DNA of 64,000 nt from Rhexocercosporidium sp. MPI-PUGE-AT-0058. Its lineage: Eukaryota > Ascomycota > Leotiomycetes > Helotiales. Location of the stretch: NCBI GenBank assembly GCA_020746875.1, contig JAGTJL010000004.1, forward strand, positions 2,480,001 through 2,544,000, given 5' to 3'. The position numbers were made by a program, and so were the translations under genes. This document shows positions 11,480 to 23,125 of this stretch, piece after piece. The notes below the pieces were generated by a model that worked only from the letters and a program-made list of their open reading frames with translations, ran no database searches and was not told where the DNA came from. How positions within the stretch are numbered: position 1 is the first letter of the stretch; each line of letters starts with the position of its first letter.

Positions 11480-12969
11480 TCATTCCGTGTTCAACTCCTC
11501 TTGGAGAGAACGGATATATGGACAGACACTTGTACTGGACTCGATGGGCCGAATTATTTGATCACAGGTTAACATGCGAGCATCTGGGCTCAGCTCACAT
11601 TTCTTGTCGCGGTCGCCAAGATTAAATTGAGTGGATGGATATTTAGTTGCCAGACAGTATCTCGAACTTTCCCTTGCCGATGTGTGAGCACCACTGCCAC
11701 TTTATGTTAGCACTGAAAATGCGACCCTAGGAGCCATCGAATCACGATTCAGATTGAAATGGACCTCGAAACCTCTCCACGACATCATTTCGACGTCAAT
11801 TTCAAGCATGAACGCATTGGTTATCCCGCTCTGTTAGCCTCGAGTACAAGACCAGTACTTCCACTACTTCTTCGATTCGATCGCCTATACTACTGAACTT
11901 ATGGACGTCACAGTACTCCAATTTCTTTTTGAGATACTTCTCCGTGATCACACTTTTTTCCGCTATGTTGCTTTAGTTCGGCACCACGCAACGTTATATG
12001 AAGGGTCTTTGGTTATTTCCTGATAGATCATGTCTGCTGTTCAGATAAACATCGCGTCTGGGCATCCTCGCGAGTTCCTTTGCGAGGGTGTCCAGCTCCG
12101 GTCTCTTTCTTGGACTGATGAGGGTCACAGTACGATTGCTGCTTCTGTTCTTTCCGTTCCTACCACATGGGATTCGCTACAATCGGTGGCACGTTGCTTT
12201 CCCTCCAGTTGTTGTTTATCATCGCCATGACCAAGACGAGTTGCACGAATGTGGAAAGTTCTTATTTGTGCGGTATCTACAACTGCCGGACATTTGTCCT
12301 ACTCATTTCTCTGTCCTATTCACATTAAAGATAGCGCATCCGATATTTTGGATCATTTTCGATGAGGAAATTGAATGAGGTCTTCCTTGGAGATACGAGG
12401 GCAATCGAGAGCACCGATTTTCGGTTGGTATGGTGTATAAAACAACTCTCCTCTCCTGCTATATACACTCTATACTGCTAGGAGTCCCCATTGCGAGTCT
12501 CCGAACCTGCAATGCAAAATGGTAACATTCTGCATCTGCAAGACGTTAGCTAGACTTTTGAAATTAGCATTTCCCTACAATTGGCGAGCAACACGGCTCA
12601 AGGTACGCGTTGATTGCGAGAGAAGGAACCTCTGTTGAAAAATCTGCGCTGAAGTTAAGATATCCTCATGATGCTGACTAGGCATAGCATAGTGTTCGCC
12701 TTGATGCAAGATTCTTTATCCTGGGAGGGTTTTAGAAGCAAATGGAGTTTTGGTACAGTCGCTGGTTTAGTCGTATAGATTTGGCTCACCGATGCGGAAT
12801 TCTCCGTTGGCCAAAACCTGGAGTTTCTCACCCAACCTCAATTTGAACGGGCTTCTTCAACCTCTCAACTTCCAACTTCACTTCGAGGCGTCTGCAACAG
12901 CATCAGTCAGGACCACTACCAACACTTTTCTGCAGCTTCTACAACTACCCGACTCTCCATTTCGCCACC
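11480..12969. other. intergenic, possibly with decayed small-gene relics
   Basis: No complete gene is supported. Hydrophobic translations without an ATG (around 11925-12012 and 12088-12378) resemble the neighbouring small membrane proteins in character. They could be remains of former array members, but no clear homology can be shown. Confidence 0.35.
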
Positions 12970-13239
12970 ATGTTGTCCATCGCCAAGGAAATCCTAAGCA
13001 TCATTGAAGATCTCGTCCGGATTTTCTACCAGTTGCTAAACGACTTCATCTTCGAGCATCGGAGATTCATTTACAAGGTGGACAGATGGGTTTATCTCTG
13101 TGTTTTCAATCAATGGCTTACTCTTCTCGCTGCTCGCTCCCGCATGGTTCTCACGGTCTTACTTGTCCTGTCTTTGTTTCCTGCATGGTTCATTTCTGCA
13201 TGGATCCTGCATCACCAAGTCTTGGTTATGACTTTCTGA
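12970..13239 (+). CDS. unrecognised 89-aa membrane protein
   Basis: This single open frame encodes 89 residues from ATG 12970 in a near-ideal context (GCCACCATGT). An amphipathic N-terminal helix (SIAKEILSIIEDLVRIFYQL) is followed by a basic loop and a strong hydrophobic segment at about residues 58-80 (MVLTVLLVLSLFPAWFISAW). A protein-like stretch continues in another frame from about 13240 to 13390. The true gene could therefore be longer, with an unseen intron or a frameshift. No family is recognised. Confidence 0.5.
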   Translation: MLSIAKEILSIIEDLVRIFYQLLNDFIFEHRRFIYKVDRWVYLCVFNQWLTLLAARSRMVLTVLLVLSLFPAWFISAWILHHQVLVMTF

Positions 13240-13690
13240 AGACTGCTGTTCGGCTTCAAACAATGACTGACGAAAGAAATGGTCACACAGCGGAGAAGAT
13301 TGTATGTACAGCAATGTTTGATATGTTCTGCACAGGCCTAGACGCCTTTGTCTTCGGCTTCACCTGCTTACAAGCTCTCCAAATGGTAGACTGTCCCCTC
13401 TTTTGTTCAACTCCCGGCATCACTGTCACTTCTTTTACGACCTCTCTTCGACCTCATCACCACCCACGAACATATCCACCTCTCCAATCTCCCCTACCAA
13501 ACAAACTCGACCTCGACCTCGACCTTGACCCAAACCTCCTACCAAGATCCAACCTCCAACTCCAACAATACTTGATCCTATAACTGTTCCCACAATCAAC
13601 CTGCCTCCCTCATTTCGTTATACTGCAACAAGATCTATGTCCTGAATCCTTCACCTCGCTCCACTGGCAACACCTCAATCGATCGTCAAG
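13240..13690. other. spacer, possible continuation of the previous gene
   Basis: Up to about 13390 one frame is protein-like (contains FDMFCTGLDAFVFGFTCLQ). The remainder is a pyrimidine-rich leader for the next gene. No separate start codon is convincing. Confidence 0.3.
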
Positions 13691-14119
13691 ATGTACGCCT
13701 TCACAACCATCAGCTACATTGTTCTGTCCTTGACTTTCCTCTTCGGCGTCGTCTTCTACAATTTGTACCGCCTTCGCGTTGATGCGCATGCAGCAGTCAC
13801 TCAACAGCCCCTTAACGGCCAACAAACAAACTCCCCCGTTGGTGCACCAGTTCCTGTTTTCACCTCAAAGTCTGCCACAAAGTTGGAGACAAAATCAAAA
13901 TCATCCTCAACAGCCGCAAACCCTCAACCATCAACCTCACTTCGCAATCCTCTTTCAGTCAAAGAAACTATTGACATGGTTGTACAATGGGCGGAGGAAA
14001 TAGAGAATGAGGGAAAGCTTGTGCGGAAGAAGAAGAGGACGTTTCTGGGAGGATTGTTTGGTGAAAGAGATCTTGTGGGGAGCTTCAAGGTCAAGGACAA
14101 GAAGGTCAGGTTCCTGTGA
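13691..14119 (+). CDS. small single-span membrane-anchored protein
   Basis: This single exon encodes 142 residues. The start at 13691 (CAAGATGT) opens directly into a membrane anchor at residues 4-24 (FTTISYIVLSLTFLFGVVFYN). A Ser/Thr/Pro/Gln-rich linker follows (about residues 38-88). It ends in a charged, lysine-rich tail (LVRKKKRTFLGGLFGERD) that should face the cytosol. No known domain is recognised. It keeps the orientation and leader style of the adjacent genes. Confidence is moderate because a single exon of this length without homology could be fortuitous. Confidence 0.52.
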   Translation: MYAFTTISYIVLSLTFLFGVVFYNLYRLRVDAHAAVTQQPLNGQQTNSPVGAPVPVFTSKSATKLETKSKSSSTAANPQPSTSLRNPLSVKETIDMVVQWAEEIENEGKLVRKKKRTFLGGLFGERDLVGSFKVKDKKVRFL

Positions 14120-15660
14120 AGGGCGCGGAGATGGACTGGACTAGGTGCAGTGGACATGACAGGATCAATGATTGGAACTGGTAGGAGGACTGGCTATGGC
14201 GAGGATTTCTTTGTGCGTTGGGAGGAAAGAAATGCGGTGCCTGTCCTTGGAAGACGTGTTGCATGATGAGATGTTTTTGTTGTGTTAAGCTCTGGTTGAA
14301 CGTTCTGCAGTTGGAGGAACGCACATGAGACAATACAAACAACACAGTGCTCCAGATTCCTCCAAATATGGTTAATTATCTTGCAGACTACGTGAAAAGT
14401 GAACTCAACGCGTTCTGTGTTGATTGCCAGATTCTCCCTCCTACTCTACCAATAAGAAAGATAAGCGAGTAGTGCTAGCCCAACACATAAATATTGCACT
14501 TTCTTCAAGGTCTCAATCACATCTCTCTCCTCTCGAACATCTCCAACCCCATCAGAGAGAGGTCAACTCTATACCCACTTACAGTAAGACAACTACTGTA
14601 TCATAAAGAAACCTACTCTTGCATTACTTACCACCAACCTTGGAAACATGGCTAGCCCACGTTGGTCTTGCGCTTTCCTCCTCATCTCCAACATCCTCTT
14701 TCGGTCTATTCCTTGCAACTCTATATCTCGACAGGTCTCTCAGTAGCATCATCAGAGCCGTTGATCTTTCAGCCCTCAGCAGTACCGTCGGCAACCTTCA
14801 GGAGAAACGCATTAACACCCACTCATTCGATACATCTGCCAAGGAATTCTTCGCCACCGTTAACATCTCTGAGGGTCCAACTGCAAACGAGCTTTCTGCT
14901 CTACACTAATTGACCTTCAACGAAGCTAATCGTGCTGATGGCGATGTTATGTTTCTTGGTGTCTCTTCAAGTCTCCATACATCTTTCTCAAGTCTCTAAT
15001 TCCGTAAATCAACGATCTTTTAGCTAATACTCCCACCACATCGCCCTTTCTACAGCTACAAAGTTGCCAACCTCGCCGATTCCATCTTTTTCAAATTACA
15101 AAAGCACGATGACTGCATAACGAGCTCAGTCGCAGAAAGCTTCGTTTCGCTAATCGACAGTGCCTCTCGGAAGCCGTTGCTGGATTGAAGAAGTTGTTGG
15201 TCGAGAGAGGCGCCGAGGAGGTGGGATATGATGGATTTGGTTCTGGAGGGGATTGACACAGGATGAACAGAATGATCGACTCAGTAGATACATTAACCAA
15301 AGTCCAGTGTTTTATTCTGTCTCGGATGTCTGATAACAATTGTGGGATGAGTACGTAGTGGAGATGATCTGTTTTCTCAGTCGAAAAAATAGTTGTCTCA
15401 CGCTTCTGTCGAGTCCTTTCCAGTGTCTGTGGGTATCGTGTTTGTGGGAAGGTTGCAGTTCGATTTTCGCGCGAGAGCCGAGCGTGGCGTGAAACCTATC
15501 TACCTCAAGTGAGGTAAGTCCTCGAGATTAGGTCTTTCTTTTCCTCTGTAGTCAACGTCAATGCCTTTCAACAAACTTCTACTATTCAATGGCCAGGCAA
15601 CCAGCGCACCAAACTGTTGTACCAAAATCAAACGACAACCACTTCATCTAGTCTCTCGCA
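14120..15660. other. intergenic with a possible broken small gene
   Basis: Around 14619-14909 a protein-like frame lacks an ATG, while an ATG at 14648 opens a signal-peptide-like start (SPRWSCAFLLISNILF) in a different frame. This may be a frameshifted relic of an array member. Nothing else is supported. Confidence 0.35.
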
Positions 15661-15948
15661 ATGGCTTCCGTCCTCAACGTCGTCCTCTCTCTTTTCCTCC
15701 TCGTACTCCTCGATCTCATGCTAACCAGCCAGCCCAAGGCGACCACCATCACCATCCCAGCTGGATTTTACCATAACACCATATCAACCTCTGTCGGACA
15801 TACTACCGCCACTACTACCACACCTCTCATCACCACCACCCACGGACCAACCCCAATCCTTGCTTTCGTCACTCCTCTCACCACAATCACAAATGAAAAT
15901 GGACACCAGTTCCGAGACTGGATCGAGCGAAAATGCCGAGGGATGTAA
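15661..15948 (+). CDS. small threonine-rich secreted or anchored protein
   Basis: This single exon encodes 95 residues from ATG 15661 (CGCAATGGC). Residues 3-21 form a hydrophobic signal peptide or anchor (SVLNVVLSLFLLVLLDLML). The remainder is rich in Thr, Ile and Pro (for example TTATTTTPLITTTHGPTP) and so is a likely O-glycosylation target. It ends in a short charged tail. No domain is recognised. Low-complexity secreted proteins of this kind are common orphan genes in fungi, so the assignment rests on the signal peptide, the start context and the neighbourhood. Confidence 0.5.
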   Translation: MASVLNVVLSLFLLVLLDLMLTSQPKATTITIPAGFYHNTISTSVGHTTATTTTPLITTTHGPTPILAFVTPLTTITNENGHQFRDWIERKCRGM

Positions 15949-16303
15949 GAAATACCGGAGGATCATGCGCACAATGGACGAGAGGGGCGTGCTTTCGATT
16001 GAAGATCTGCTCGCTGGGGGCTGAGGATGGACCAAGTGGACTGAGATATGGGGTCCGGGGTACATATCGAGCTCTTCGATAGTAACTGTAAAATCTGCGT
16101 GCTGAGTTTGGTCTGCGTACAATGTGTTGTGCAACTTGATCGAGTAACCTTGTGTCATGCAACCACGCCAAGATTGGCGACCGTCCAAGGCAGTTGAGAT
16201 TTTCCAGTCTTTCTTATTATGTCTATGCTTTCGACTCTCCTTTCTTCCGCTGCTGCATGTCATTTCGATCTGCTTTCATCTCCTCCAAGCCTCTTCCTCT
16301 ACC
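15949..16303. other. intergenic
   Basis: This spacer lies before the hydrophobin-like gene and ends in a pyrimidine-rich leader. No gene is seen. Confidence 0.45.
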
Positions 16304-16752
16304 ATGAAGCTCGCTCTACTTCTCCTGTTCACATCTGCCGCCGTTCCTGTCATTGCAAAAGTCCAATGTCCAGGTGTAATTGAGACACTCAAAATATGTT
16401 GCCCCAATGGTTTCATCGGGATTCTGAGCCAAGGAACTGCTGGCTTTCTGTGTAAGGTCCCAGTTTAGAATTGCTCTTTGCATCAATTTTTTTTTACCCG
16501 AGCTTCAACTTATCCTATCTCTCCAACAGGCGATATCATCACTGGAGGGTGCGTCAGCAAGTATCTTGCTTGTTGCTCGGTATGTCACTTCTGCTGCAGG
16601 TCTGCTGTCGAATTTGTCTCCGGTTGGACAAGAGACGAGTTATCAAGGGCCTAAACTAACTGTTGACCTGGTAGGGAGCGAAACCTGCAGACTGTGAAGG
16701 CTTGGCTGGTGTCACAATCCTCGAGGATCCCACACTAGCCCCGACGACATAA
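16304..16752 (+). CDS. small secreted cysteine-rich protein, hydrophobin-like
   Basis: Three exons (16304-16451, 16530-16579, 16675-16752) give 91 residues. The start ACCATGA opens a clear signal peptide (residues 1-18, LALLLLFTSAAVPVIA). The mature part has eight cysteines in the order C-CC-C-C-CC-C with spacings 9, 16, 6, 6 and 7, the order that defines hydrophobins. The spacings are closer to class I than to class II but shorter than usual. Both introns fit GT-AG rules, and splicing is what brings the last four cysteines into frame. Hydrophobins coat aerial hyphae and spores and assemble at air-water interfaces. Alternatively this is an unrelated eight-cysteine effector with a similar pattern. 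It is the last gene of the plus-strand array. Confidence 0.75.
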
Positions 16753-17018
16753 GAACCCTCACTGATGATGATTGGACAAATCAGAGTTTTGGATCGGATT
16801 TGCTCAATGGCGTTCTTGGGAATTCAAAAACAAGTCTGTAGCATTAGCGCAGCTCAAACAATCAGAGTCTAGGACCTGTGAATTTTGTTCTGTGGGTAAA
16901 TTCGAACAAAACGAGCATCCGAAGGATTTCACTCCATTTATTTCTGTATTTTCAAAGAAACCACTGTTTGAGATACCTTTGACTCACAGATATATGACCG
17001 AGTCGTTTTGCCTTACTT

Positions 17019-18600
17019 TTATCCCTCTTGAAAGTCGGCTAGCACCTGCCTGGCTCCTTCCTTCCCACTTCTCAACGCCCCTTCCATATACCCTCGCCAC
17101 TCATTTGCAAACTCCGCGCCTATAAAATACATTCCATCATTTTTCTCGCCAGCCATAAGAACACCGACCTCCAATCCAGGCGGTCGAGCGGCAAATGGAC
17201 AACCCCATCCCGCCCACTTGTCTTCAGTCCACTCCGAAGTGATCGAGTCGATGAACTCATCTTTGACCACGTCATAACCCACACCAAACAACGACCCGAG
17301 TTGTTTTAGCACAACTTCTGTGCGCTCATTTTTCTCAAGAGCCAACCACTTCTTTCCTGGCCCGGCGCAAAGAAAGCAAGTCAACGCAAAGTTGTCTAGA
17401 TCTGGTACAGAAGTATCTCGGCAGTGATTAATCGGTCCACGGAAGCTCTGCGCCAATCCACAAGATCCTTGTCGTTTCCAAAAAGGTGACTTGAATAGAC
17501 AAAGAAACTTCACGAAGGTACCGTAGCGTACGGAAGTAGTGTAAACGTCCTTCTGGGCAGGGAGGGGAGGATTGAATTCGATATTTTTGTACGCTGGGGA
17601 GGGGATGCTGATGATCACTTTGCGGGCGTTGTATGTTTCGCCCTCGGTAGTGGCAATTGTGTACAGGCTTGATGATTTCTGAACGATAGAAGTAACTGCA
17701 TTGTTGAGCTTTATTGCTCCCTCTGGGAGTAGCTTGGACATTCCGATGGAGATGGATTGAGTGCCTTCTTCGAGACGAAGGTATTGAGCGCCATTTTTGC
17801 CGTCGTACCGCAGGTTCACTAGCCCAAGTCCCTACACTCCAGAAACTCGAATTAGTATATTAATTTACAAGTGTAACAGCGCTTGCTTTTGCACATCACA
17901 TATTCTCCATGTCCTATGTGAATGCTCTTTCCCCAAAAAGGACTCTTGAAAGATCGAGCCTCCCCGCCGTTGAAGCTCACCCCATGGACTAGAAATGAAT
18001 CTTGCAACCTGGAGAAGAATGACTTACACCACGACAGATCTCCAAATACACGAGAGCCGAAACATCGCAAGGATCTTGACCAAGCGTTCCTCTAGACCAA
18101 ACCCTCGCAGTCATCAAGGCTTCAGGACCCGCACCCAAGTCCTTGCAATATTGCTCGAGCGAAATCGCATCCAACTCAACACACCTCGGTTTTTCAAAGG
18201 TCCCTGAGTCTAATGAAGCTTTCTCAACCTCGTCTCTCAACATCTCAACATTCTTCCTCACATCTTCCTCAAACTTTGGCAGTTCACCAAATGGAAACAG
18301 ATGACATTTCCCATCGGCATTTTCCGCTGCTACTGAACCCTCAATGTTCTGCACTACAGCTGTCAAACCGAATTGCTGTACGTATTCCCAGATATGAGAT
18401 TGGTTCGTGTTGTTGAGCCATGCAGCGCCGATCTCTTGGACGCCTTTCCCATCAGGTCGTTGCACTGAGTTGGTTTTACCCCCCACACGGGAGCGAGCTT
18501 CGAGGATGAGGATCGACCGGTCGGCGGCTTGGAGCGAGAGGCCTGCTTGGAGACCACTCAAGCCAGCGCCGATGATTATCACGTCGAAGATGTCGGACAT
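17019..18600 (-). CDS. flavin-containing amine oxidase (monoamine oxidase family)
   Basis: Two exons (18600-18028, 17831-17019) give 461 residues, normal for the family. The FAD-binding motif DVIIIGAGLSGLQAG (residues 6-20) is followed by ILEARSRVGGKTNS, the second FAD-contacting block. Splicing joins LEICRG to GLGLVNLRYDG, reproducing the conserved region before the substrate domain. The C-terminal FAD block reads YFIGAEFANEWRGYMEGAL. These enzymes oxidise primary amines to aldehydes with release of peroxide and ammonia. The cysteine that covalently binds FAD in animal monoamine oxidases is not evident, so the flavin may be non-covalent. The minus-strand gene converges on the hydrophobin-like gene. 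The substrate is unknown. Confidence 0.9.
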
Positions 18601-19340
18601 CGCAACCAGGTGGCTCTCAACGAGGAACTGGTGGAACTGGAGGTTAATAAGTTTTCAAGTATAAATAAAGTACCGGACTTGTGTTGTTCTTCGGCCCCAA
18701 CTTATGTGATAAGTATACCGCAGTCCTAGGATGGTAAGGATGGGCAATGAGTTCCTTAAGACTAGTCGGTAAGTGGTGTTGTTGACAAGAGTGGGATAAC
18801 CACAGCCCCTCCCCTTACTTACCAAAAACTAGGTGACTGGGCCACACCAAACAGAAAAGCCACAAAATTTATTACTTGGAGTTCAGGAAAACCTAATTTT
18901 TATTGACTCATTAGGTACAAAACGCAGAAAGCGAGCGACGAAGGAAACCGCAAAAACCCTAGCCAATCACCATTTTTGTGCTACCTGCATCAATTCCACA
19001 AATTTTGCGTATCAGACCACTTGAGATAATTGGTTTAGGCAAAGCAAAAAGAAAACCGTATTTAGAAACCGACCGTAACCAGTTCTCTCAATATCCGTCC
19101 AACAGATGAAAAAGATAATCGAAGTCGCAAATTCGCGATGAAACCAACCTGGCCCAGCAAGTCCTAGTCTCCAATTAACAGCCCGCTGATGCGTCGGTTG
19201 CGTTGTCTACATGCGGAATACGCTTCATGCCAGAGTTGAAATCATTCGCCATTCGGCCGAGGAAGATGCGGCAATCATACCGGCAGTGTTGCTAACAGTG
19301 TTCGTTGGTTTCGGCTATGGACTCGGCAGGCAGAGTGGGG
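18601..19340. other. intergenic
   Basis: This region should hold the amine oxidase promoter. No gene is seen. Confidence 0.5.
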
Positions 19341-21310
19341 TTAAGCGAATGGCTCACGATTGAGTCCTTCCTGGATGAAAGTTAGAACTCGTTCTTCTCC
19401 GCCAAAAAGGAGAATACTTACCACCTCGTTTCGGAGCTCCTTGAAAGTCATGCAGCAGACCTTTTTTGGTAGAACGATCTTAGATCGAGGTTTCGCTGCA
19501 GCATTTTTCAGCCGCATAAGAATGTTCTTGGCAGCGTCCTGGTCCATTCTACCAGCCGAAGCAGTTGGGCGTGCGAGAACAATATTTTGGGGTTGGCCAA
19601 GATGCTTAAAAGCATTAGGTCCTACGTCTAGCTCCTATGAATAGTTGATTGCCAGGAAGAGGGGTCCCTCGATGGCCTTAGACTTGTCAGTGATACTCTT
19701 GGGCTCTCCTGCTCTAGCTCGCCGTTGAATGTTGCTAGCATTTAAGGAGATGCCAAAGAACTTCTCACATAGCGCAATGTCGCCAAAGAGGAGAGAGTCG
19801 CGCTGAGGATCGTAATAGATAGCTTGTCCATTCAGGTTATTTCCGAAAGCGAGCTTGTAGTTGAATTTACTCTGAGCCCAATCGCGTGCCTCACCCGAGA
19901 TGTAAAACACGGCAGGGAAGTCGTACGAGAGCATGAAGTCGCCCATTTCCTCTTCTCCAAAGATAAACTTGCGATTTTTTATCTCAATGATTTGACGGTC
20001 CGGAATCATGAGCGCGTAGATCATGCAACGCAACTCGAATGGTAGTCTCGGAAAGGGATGGAAGGTCATGAGCTTTTCGGCTGCCAAGATTGCCAACTTT
20101 GATTTACTCAGCTTCTGAGAACTCGAGGTTAGCATTGATACTACGAGAGAAGGAGAAGAATTCTTGGTCCTCTGTAGATCTGACAAAGAGATGATGGTGG
20201 GACATGAAGAGATTGATCGGACTTACATTGACTTGACCATGAGTGAGCCTGGCTCTCTGATGAGACGACTTTATCATCGGTCCCTTTGAGAAGGTAGGAA
20301 AAGGGCCGAGAGATTGACCAGTAGATGCTCCCAAAGTATTTCTCGATGAAACAGGAGGTGAAGGTTGTGCAGGTCCACCGTTGTTGGCAGATTGAGGAAG
20401 AAGATGGGATTGTGCGCAGTAAAAAGATGGACTACCACCGAGGTGGGAGAGCAGTGCAGCTGAAGACTTCTGGCTCCGATTGTTGGCTATTGGTCCGGGA
20501 GCAAGCAAACCACCACCGTCTAGCGCCTTATAACCCTTGGGGACACGAATGTCAGAGCTCGTTAGGCCATCGTTCACAATAACGAATCTGGTACCGCGAC
20601 GATAGATTCGATTGTCCTTGATATTCTGAAGCATATCGGGAAGACTGGAGGGCGCCATTGGACTGTCCTTGAGGGCGCCTTGGAGATGTCCATCAGAGCA
20701 GACCTTAGAGATCCGAAAGTTGACCGGATGCTGGACGTGAGAAGATCTGGTGTTCGAGTGGCTTGAAATTCGGGAGTAGCCATGGAAGAGAGGAGATCTA
20801 GATTCCGTTCCTTGCCAATGATCTCCCATTTTACTTCTCGAATCCTCTCCGCAGCTAATAGTGCTTGGTTTGAAGGCACGAAGGTCAAAAATTCTCTCAA
20901 CTGTATTGTCCCAGATCGAATTGTCCTGCGAGGGAAGGGGCTCAATGTGAGCATTGGTCATGGAAGACACTGACGACTGGAGCGAAGCCTGAGAGACGCC
21001 CAAAGTAGGTTCGTGCAGAGCAGGGGAAGGAAAACGTCCTTGACCATAAGCTTGCAGATCATACCAACCCATATTCGAGTAGTCAAAGATCATAGAGGTC
21101 GAGGGAAGGGAAAGGTAATGAGGGTCGGCAACATGTTCGACGAAGTGCTCCTCGTTTTGCGGTGGTCGGAACCGAGGGTTGCCATTGGCAGTTCCCTGTT
21201 ACTGGTCAGCATTCCATGAGCTAGTTGCGAAGGGCTTCAAGCAGAGCCACGAGGGAAAGGCAAGCGCATAAGAGTATTAGACTTACACGCGGGGGGGTGG
21301 GATGTTCCAT
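19341..21310 (-). pseudogene. 2EXR-domain gene with long N-terminal extension and one in-frame TAG
   Basis: The exons are 21310-21287, 21195-20227 and 20171-19341, with both introns well formed. The first 331 residues are a Ser/Pro-rich region of unknown nature (for example SQASLQSSVSSMTNA). The 2EXR domain then starts with FHPFPRLPFELRCMIYALM and includes IYYDPQRDSLLF. The frame is interrupted once, by TAG at 19637-19635 after FLAINYS. It then stays open for 98 more codons with recognisable family sequence (GQPQNIVLARP). Without that stop the product would be about 607 residues. 2EXR is a fungus-expanded domain of unknown function. The nonsense codon may mark recent inactivation, or it may be a recoded site; the sequence alone cannot tell. 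The N-terminal part could also be a separate gene fused by my model. Confidence 0.65.
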
Positions 21311-23125
21311 ACTTGTCAATATGTTAGAGACTCGATGTAAGACTGTACTTGATACAAGATCGAGGACAACGTTCAAGTCGAGACCAGGTCTTGAAGAGGG
21401 GAACAGTCAAAATTCAGGGGAAATTTTCAAGACTTTATAGAATGTAGGAAGCACACAGTCACAGCAGTGCGTCCTCGGCTCAATAATTCCCGAATGCCTG
21501 CTCATGGAGTGAACTAGCGGATAGAATGCAATGAATAAGCTTTTGCGGTTCCGACGATGACTGAGTGGGCAATTGGCACCCTCCAATACTTGATTATTAC
21601 TAGTTTAGGCTTAGTTTGAGCCATTTATGGGACTCTGAGTCTATTAAAGAGATAAAGGGTCACAGTTTCCTTACACTGAATTGTCAAATTCCGCTTTACG
21701 GAGGGCTTAACGGGTACCATTCACTGATCAAGTGTCATCAAATCATACCTTTCATTCCCCTGATTGTCTTGAAAAATATTGAGTTATCTGCTCAGCGACA
21801 TAGATACCATTCAGTGAGATGAGTGCGTGGCGCTCATTCCCCTAATATGTCGTCTGAAGTGCATGAGTTGCAGATCCTTCACCCTGGATTTCTGCACGGC
21901 AGTTGACAAATGCACTTCTACCTGTAATCTCTCTAAAAATGGACATGAATTACGGGAAGACAGCTTTTCTAACAGGTGCGTTTCCAGGATATGGCCGTCG
22001 TATCTCCTATCGAAAACTTTAGTGATGTATCTTCCAAGTCATAGCCCAACCTATGGGGCGCACTGAAAATCCCGAATACTGGTTCGTTGGATTTAATTCT
22101 ATTATTAACCTCATAAATTATTCTTATGAACTTTTGAGAATTTTTGCACTACGATCCTTACCTAACGTAGCCTCGTCTTCAATTTACAAACCACAAGACT
22201 GCGATTCTCCGTACAACATAGGCATCCATTAAATGTCCTACCTGCCCCTAACCGTGCAAATAGCGTGAAATTAGCGTACAATTGGCTGGTTGTAAAACCA
22301 CTGCTTGAAATGCAGTCAAAGAAATTAGCTCCCGTGAGGCAAGGCGAACCTCACGTTTGCTCAAAGAAAGACGTCAAAGTAAGGCCATAATAGAGACTCC
22401 AAGAAAGACTGGATTGCAATCAGGTCCATATTGTCTCTGTACTGTATTTAGATGCTGCCAGAGGAGTTAAATGCCCCTCTGGAGCTCCTCAATACACAGT
22501 TCGAGCCGACCCACAGCTCAGTCGCGTGCTGGACCAACCAAATCGAGGCTCACTACGCGAGCTCGAAAGGAGTATTTTGACGAACTGACCACATGCGCAT
22601 GACCATGACTAGCAACAGTCCATTTTATATTTCTCTAGGAAGCCATTGGGACAGGTGGGAGCCTGAGGTGACTGATTGAATGATCTGTTGTCAGACCCCG
22701 AGTACGTGCAAAGCGGGGCAAGATAGCGCCAAGTGTTGATAATGCACTCCGAGCCTGCATTCAAAGACCCTCAATCAACTTACAGCTTCTGCCTTTTTAC
22801 TGCAAATTAGATAGAGGCAACCATCTGCGGATGGAGTTTCTTCCTGAAAAGAGGCCTTGCACGAGGCTGTACCGTACTCCCCACTAGACTGCTCATATTT
22901 CGAAGCGAAGTCAAAGGCTTTTCTTCAAGCATTTACTCCTGTAACTTGACCTAGATCGACAATAACCCCGCTCTGCTTGGAAAAGAATACAACTGCCATT
23001 GCTTCTCTTTCGCTGGAGGAGTTCCTCGAGATATGGAAGGATGTAAGTCATCCCCGTCCTATACACAGGTATGCCCTCGCGCTTCTTGCTTTTCCTCATG
23101 CTGACAGTTTGCCGTCGATTAGGCG
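21311..23125. other. intergenic
   Basis: No gene is supported. The stretch is moderately AT-rich in places, especially near 22080-22150. The last 150 bases may hold a 5' exon of the following 2EXR relic, ending at a GTAAGT near 23042. Confidence 0.45.

Noticed and set aside
12030..12378. Hydrophobic overlapping frames between small membrane genes
   Set aside because: Only the short 66-codon frame starts at ATG; the hydrophobic one starts at GTG and similarity to neighbours is too weak to call a gene.
14619..14909. 96-codon frame near a signal-peptide-like ATG
   Set aside because: The frame starts at TTG and the ATG at 14648 is in another frame; joining them needs an unsupported frameshift.
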